Part shown: one piece after another, positions 58,831 through 64,000 of the stretch | Numbering within the stretch: position 1 is the stretch's first letter | Layout: each line of letters opens with the position of its first letter | NCBI GenBank assembly: GCA_020736575.1 | Contig: JAGPYM010000013.1 | Coordinates: 62,001-126,000 of the forward strand | Origin: Thelonectria olida | Lineage: Eukaryota; Ascomycota; Sordariomycetes; Hypocreales; Nectriaceae | Direction: 5' to 3' | DNA length: 64,000 nt | The notes under the pieces: generated by a model | The model's input: only the letters and a program-made list of their open reading frames with translations | Told to the model about the DNA's origin: nothing | Database searches by the model: none | Translations under genes and position numbers: made by a program

Positions 58831-59422
58831 TGATTCGCCTGCATGGGTGGCTGTCATATTGCCCAGCAAGCTTCGGTTGCTGGGGCTGGTGCTGGGGCTA
58901 GGTCTCCTCGCTCTCCCCTTCCCACCAACCCTGACGACGAGCCTTAGAGGCGTCGAGTCCTATTTGGGGAGCCACCGACTCGTGCTTTCAGGGCCGGCAA
59001 GCGAGGCTTTGCCTACACCGCCTCTCTTGGTGCTCGTCGTTGCAGTGTCTATTGCCACTAGGATGCTGGTGGTGATGCGATGTCTATCGTGAAAGAGTTC
59101 AAAACCCCACGTCTCATTCGTCGCCAATCTGCGGTTTAGCGTCCTTAGTGCGGGATAAAACTTTTGAAACCGACCTCTGTACCTAAGGTACCTAGGTGAT
59201 CGTCCCGAGGTACCTAAGATGGAAAAAACTTGGGATGAACGGTAAAGATCAGGCCAGTCAGGTCATTCCGAGGTCATCCATCCTTCCTTCCAATTCAAGG
59301 AATCTTCAATTCCGATCAGGGGCTCACGTCGGCGGCCTGAGGCGCAAACGAAGCCCACAAAAATGCAAAGTTGCATCGTTTGGTCTTCAGCTGAGAGGAG
59401 AGAAGCCAAAAATAGGTAAATA

Positions 59423-59452
59423 ACGACGACGACGACGACAACAACAACAACA
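59423..59452. repeat. Trinucleotide tract (ACG)n(ACA)n
   Basis: Five ACG units run into five ACA/CAA units, a simple microsatellite in non-coding DNA, likely polymorphic. Confidence 0.8.
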
Positions 59453-60615
59453 GACAACAAACAGCATAAACAAGGCGGAAAGAGAAAACAGAGATGAACC
59501 CTCCTCGCGAATTGCCAGCAAACAAGGGCAGCGCAGCCACCTTGATAACGGCATGAGATGCGAGGCAAGCAGACCCCAGCTGTCCAGTCGACGCCTTGAA
59601 TTCGACATGCAAACAATACCTAATTAACAACCTAGACAACAGCAGCCCAATGCTCATCAATCTCAGCATCAAATCGCATTCGTCCGTCTGGGCCTCTCCG
59701 GGAACCGTGACCATCGCTTAGACGCAAAGGCCCGCCCGCCGAACCCACCGACCAATGTTCCAGACCAGATTCGTTGTTCGTCTCAGCGGGCATGGACATT
59801 TTATCATGGATGAACGGCCGGGAGATGTGCAGTGCATTCGTACCCAGTACTTCGCTTCGTACGTACATCCGTCATGCCATGCAACGGGATGGAGTTATCC
59901 GACCTTGCTCGCCCCACTTTCGCGGCGCCGTCGAATGCGGGCGATTGGTTCCCGCTGCCACGCCATGAGGACAAAAAGGCCAGGCTTTGGGGTGGGCGAG
60001 ACCGACCGTTCCCCCGAACGTGGCTGGACCCAGTTTCCCGTTTCGGGACATTCTTGCGAACATATCAGATCCCCAATCGAGGGGAGATGAAGCATGCCTC
60101 ATGTCGACGAGACTCGACCGACATTTGGCTTATGCGTGCTACTCGGTACTCCCTTTTGCTCTCTGTCCAGGTCCCAACCTAACTTACAGCAGAGTTTTTG
60201 TCCTTCATCATGCCGCGTACGACGATGCCCATCGTGGCACCGCCCCGTTTTGTCTTGACCTGTTCACACATGTTTGACATATAGAAGTTCGGACAGGTCA
60301 CAGAAGATGGAACCCATTTTTCTGCCCATTCCCAAACGCCCAGTCTCACCCTTGCTTACACCGGATCGGCTACGAATAATAATACGATTGTCACCTTGTT
60401 GATTACTTCTCTTCCACCCCGCTGTTGAACGCTCCTTCCATGGACAGACAACGCACATCCTGGACCTTCAGCACCAGGTCAATGCATGGAACCATTTCAT
60501 TGACTACAATTGCTCCGGCTTCTCGCATCGTGATATTGGCTTTTATTTGAGTTTTTATGCTCTCGGCACCATTCCTTTAATTGCTTTGCCCCTAGTTCCT
60601 CTCTCACACAGACAG

Positions 60616-60680
60616 ACACACATTGACACAACGCACATACACACACATATGCACACACACACACACACGCACACACACGT
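60616..60680. repeat. AC dinucleotide microsatellite
   Basis: An interrupted run of AC with TATG and CG interruptions, in non-coding DNA. Likely polymorphic between strains. Confidence 0.8.
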
Positions 60681-61676
60681 TTCTTTTCAGATGATGTCGT
60701 TTTACCCACCATGTCTCTGCCGCCGTCTCTTTATTCGTCCTTCATGGCTGACCTCTTTTTCCTCCATCTGCCCATACGCCCCCCCTTTATCTCTAAATGG
60801 CGGAGCTGATTGCTCGCTTCATTGCCTTTTACTGTCATTCCTTCGAAGCTAGACCTTGGTCTTCTTCCTGACCTCGTCTGAACAGCAAGGCAGTTCTCCT
60901 CCGCTACTCGATGCCCGTCTCTTGAAGCCATCATCTCCACATGGACATGGCTCTAGCATGCTAGAGGCTAGAGGCGAGAAGCTCTTTGCGACGCCCTGGC
61001 TCATCTCATTCTCCACCGCTGCCGCTTCTTCACGATCCTCTCCTCCTTGGGCTCCTCGTTCAAGGATCCTCCATGAGCCACCCTTCCCCTGTCTGTTTGT
61101 TGTCATTGCTCGTCTTGTTTGCGCGCCCTCTCTTGTCTCGTCCTCTGACGCTTCTCTCAACTCGCCATGTCATGGCCAGCCATCACATATATGCCCCCCG
61201 ATCTCTTGACAGCGGCCCAACCCACTCGATCCCTGTTCCCCTACTCCATCCCCTCTTCCTGCTCCTCGCTTTCATATGCAACCTCGTCCTTCTCAATCCA
61301 GAAATATATATACCCGTTCAACAGTCCCAAGCGCGCTTGCATGGCCCCAACAAGTGGCTCCGTCGTTGGCTCAAAGTCCAACGCCATACCTAATACTGCG
61401 CCGTCTCCCTCCCTGGCTCTGGCTAACACCCCCTGTTTGCCGTTCCGCTTCCTCGGATCTGCGTCCACCCAAGAGCCACAATTCCTCCCGCCTCCAGCTC
61501 AACCGTCTGATGTGCTTTCGTTACTTTCACCCCAACCAGCCTAGTGTCATCTGTCAGAGCCTGTCCAGTCTTACTTACACTCACGCATACATACTCAGCC
61601 CACTACCTCGACAAATTTTCTACGAAGCCGTCGACCTCGCATGCTCTTTTTCGTTCTTCTCACATAATCGCTAGCC

Positions 61677-63438
61677 ATGCGCTCGTCAACGGATTTCTTC
61701 TCCATGGCACCCTCCTTCTCCTTCTCCTCAACCGACCACACAAACACCTTGTACTTCTCACGCTCTCTCCTCCCGTCTTGCCGCATGGCCCCCGTCAAAC
61801 CAAGTCATGTTACGAATCTACCATTTGGGCATCTCAGCTCGGAACTTTTAGCGCTCATCTTCGAACAGGTAGGCCATAGCTCTTACATGTCCCAATCCAC
61901 AGGACCGCTCTTGACTAACACTAATGACCCCTAGATTCGAGAGGTGGATTTGCCTACCCTCAAGTCTGTACGTCTAGCATCAAGGAGATTCGATGCCATT
62001 GCAGCTCCTATTGCGTATAGGGTTTTGACCTTGAATGAGAGGCTCGTTGCACCAGATGCCGAGCAACGATATCAGGGTACCTTTGACAACATAGGTGCTC
62101 ACACCAACCATGTCGTCATTCCTAGTAATCTCGATCCCGAGGGTATTAATCGTATTCTTCTTCGGATCAGGAGACTCTACTCTATACGGTATGTGACCTA
62201 GCCGTCATAACATTTCCAATACTAATAAGATGTGCTTCGTTAGCTGGCAGTATACTGATAGAGACTTTCATACCTCTGACATATGGTTACCGTCGGATTT
62301 CCTGAACACTAGAAATAAGCGCCCAAACGAGACTACCCTCTACGTTGACAACCTCCCGTTGAGCGAGGTTGACAATAACCCCAACAACTGTTACACCAGA
62401 GCCATCCCCCCACAACACTTAACCTCGCTCAAACTGACCAGCCCTTCACCAACCCTCTCCACTCGCCTCGGTCCATTGAAACGACTCCTCCTCCAATCAT
62501 CGCGACTTCGAACGTTACATTACGAAGACCGCGGCCAGGGTACGAGCTTCAACTTCCAGCCGGGCGAGCGAATGCCACCACTGACTCATTTACTATTACG
62601 ATCCTACGACTGGAAACACTCGACTCAAGACGTGAAGGAGCATTGGAACCTGTCGCAACTCGAATCCCTAGAGTTGGTTTCCGTTCCGGTGTTTAACTTC
62701 CTCTCATCCATCCCTTTTAACAATCTTGCGAACCTCAATACCTTGCACGTGGGCAACTACAGCCACCTCTCTGACCGGAGACAAGAGGCAACGAATGGTC
62801 TCTATCTACTGGTCAAGAACCATATTCAGGCCCTCGAGGTCCTAGACATTACCTGCCATACCAAGCTCTTTCCATTGAATGCGATCCTAAAGCATCAGCA
62901 CTCACTAAAAGTCCTACGATTCCGAGACCACGTCGGGTTTGCAGACGACGACGGGCAGTGCCCAACTCTATGTGCTGACAATGTCGACCTGCTGTCACGG
63001 AATCTGACATGCGTCCACACGCTGGAACTAGACATGGATGTCGGAGGGTGTAATCCGACAGACTTCCTTCGTGCCATCTGCGCCTTCCCGGCTCTACACA
63101 CCCTCACCTTGCATGTGCAAACGGTCGTGCAACCCCTCGAAGACCAAGTTCCCGGTGGTGTGGATCGGGATCATGAGGCAGCCATGCAGATGCTCCGGCT
63201 CCTCGTCCAAACCCGACAGCAGGCCCTCGGGATGTCTTGGAGACGCATTACCATCAACGTGGGTGGATGGAAGCGGGTCATGGTGCGACGGTTGGGCGGT
63301 GCCTGGCATCGGCTAAACGAGATGGGCATCTATGCGGAGCGGTGCTTTGTCATGGAACGGGACGATGACAATCGGTTGGAGGTACGAGAGGAAATGTGTC
63401 TAGAGAACTCAAGTCGGCGGGCAAGTCCCGATCCCTGA
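61677..63438 (+). CDS. F-box / leucine-rich-repeat-like protein
   Basis: Probable substrate receptor of an SCF ubiquitin ligase; target unknown. Three exons: 61677-61868, 61935-62188 and 62244-63438. From the ATG at 61677 it has 546 residues; the ATG at 61785 (MAPVKPSHV) gives 510 and is the more likely start, since the extra N-terminus is Ser/Phe-rich and uninformative. The F-box-like segment is LPFGHLSSELLALIFEQ joined in frame to IREVDLPTLKSVRLASRRFD. The rest has irregular leucine-rich repeats (LTSLKLTSPSPTLST, LESLELVSVPVFNFLSS, LEVLDITCHTKLF, VHTLELDMDVGG, LHTLTLHVQTVV). No frame break is seen, so it appears intact next to the relic block. Large, fast-evolving F-box families are common in filamentous fungi. 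Confidence 0.75.
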
Positions 63439-64000
63439 AGCGGGAGGAGGTTGAAGTTGCACGAGAGAGGGATCATCAACTCTTGATAGGATATGATGGA
63501 GCATAATGAGGCACCCTAGCAAGACTGGGGCGCCTCGTAGCATACGACGTTACGCAGACAAGACCATAGATCGGTAGTAGATAATTAGTGAGCTCTCAGA
63601 GCATCAGATTGCAAAATCATAAACCAATACACTCGGCTGGGTCGGAATCCAAAGAGGTCCCTTCGGTGTATATCCTAGCCCATGGTATGGAGGAACCTGA
63701 CACATCTCGGAACGATGATCATCTTACCGTTGGGGTGCTGATGTTGGATTCGGTGGCCCTTTGTGCACGAGCATCTCAGGCTCCCTGCCTCCCGAACCAA
63801 GTTCTATTCAGTGTGCCTTTCTGCTAGGTTCTACGCTTTCTAGGCGACGATATTGTGCCGGTTAATAGGCACCGTTTTCATTCTCGTGAAACTTGATCCT
63901 TCCTGTTATTTACCTATCGCACCATGGTGTCTCGTCGTCCACGACTGTTGGTTTCCTCAGATGGACTGCAGCCACCGCTGAGCGACTCAGACACTCTCTC
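63439..64000. other. 3' flank of the F-box-like gene to window end
   Basis: No gene seen; probably 3' UTR and spacer. The window ends without a further coding signal. Confidence 0.5.

Larger units (their letters stand above)
58831..61676. other. Gene-poor stretch with simple repeats
   Basis: No gene recognised. It contains an ACG/ACA trinucleotide tract (59423-59452), an AC-rich microsatellite (60616-60680) and direct GGTACCTA words near 59178 and 59210. From about 60700 the plus strand is pyrimidine-rich, consistent with the long leader of the F-box-like gene. Confidence 0.5.

Noticed and set aside
1..64000. CRISPR arrays, insertion sequences or phage-like genes
   Set aside because: No spaced direct-repeat arrays, transposase domains or viral hallmark genes seen; the window is eukaryotic nuclear DNA.

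Overview
This window reads as nuclear DNA of a filamentous ascomycete (Pezizomycotina), most likely a Sordariomycete and perhaps Hypocreales. The evidence is short introns (mostly 50-90 nt) with GTANGT donors and CTAAC/CTGAC-type branch sites, gene spacing of 1-3 kb, pyrimidine-rich leaders, and proteins that read like filamentous-fungal orthologues. Exon joins were worked out by hand from splice sites and frame. No species can be named from the sequence alone.

Layout. 0-4 kb: an aldo-keto reductase (minus) and the Golgi t-SNARE Sed5 (minus), then about 3.3 kb without a recognisable gene. 7-17 kb: a very large Pro/Ser/Gln-rich disordered protein, which splice frame suggests is one gene of about 3255 codons, although a short form ending in a retained intron is possible. 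20-34 kb: Sec2 (Rab GEF), a protein O-mannosyltransferase (minus), splicing factor SF3a subunit 1, sorting nexin 3, and a Rim2-like mitochondrial pyrimidine-nucleotide carrier (minus). 34-49 kb: a protein with a mid-chain Zn2Cys6 cluster (minus), LSM7, PAN3 (minus), a UBA-UAS-UBX protein and an Lsb5-like VHS-GAT protein. An AT-rich island carrying three telomere-type TAACCC repeats lies just upstream of the UBX gene.

48.7-59 kb is different in character. A gene-poor stretch leads into three adjoining broken genes: a C2H2 zinc-finger plus DEDDh-exonuclease gene with in-frame stops, a second-copy-like LYS2 (aminoadipate reductase) with a deletion and two frame breaks, and a 5' fragment of NOB1 whose start codon reads ATA. 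LYS2 and NOB1 do essential jobs, so working copies should exist elsewhere and this block looks like a decaying duplicated or rearranged segment. An apparently intact F-box/LRR-like gene closes the window at 61.7-63.4 kb.

The intact genes are mostly housekeeping: vesicle traffic (Sed5, Sec2, Snx3, Lsb5), ER glycosylation and quality control (Pmt, UBX protein), RNA metabolism (SF3a1, LSM7, PAN3) and metabolism (reductase, carrier). Nothing shows them to be an operon-like unit. I found no convincing new defence, mobile or biosynthetic system. The strongest unusual signals are the relic block, the giant disordered protein with recurrent basic-hydrophobic motifs, and the interstitial telomere-like repeat.
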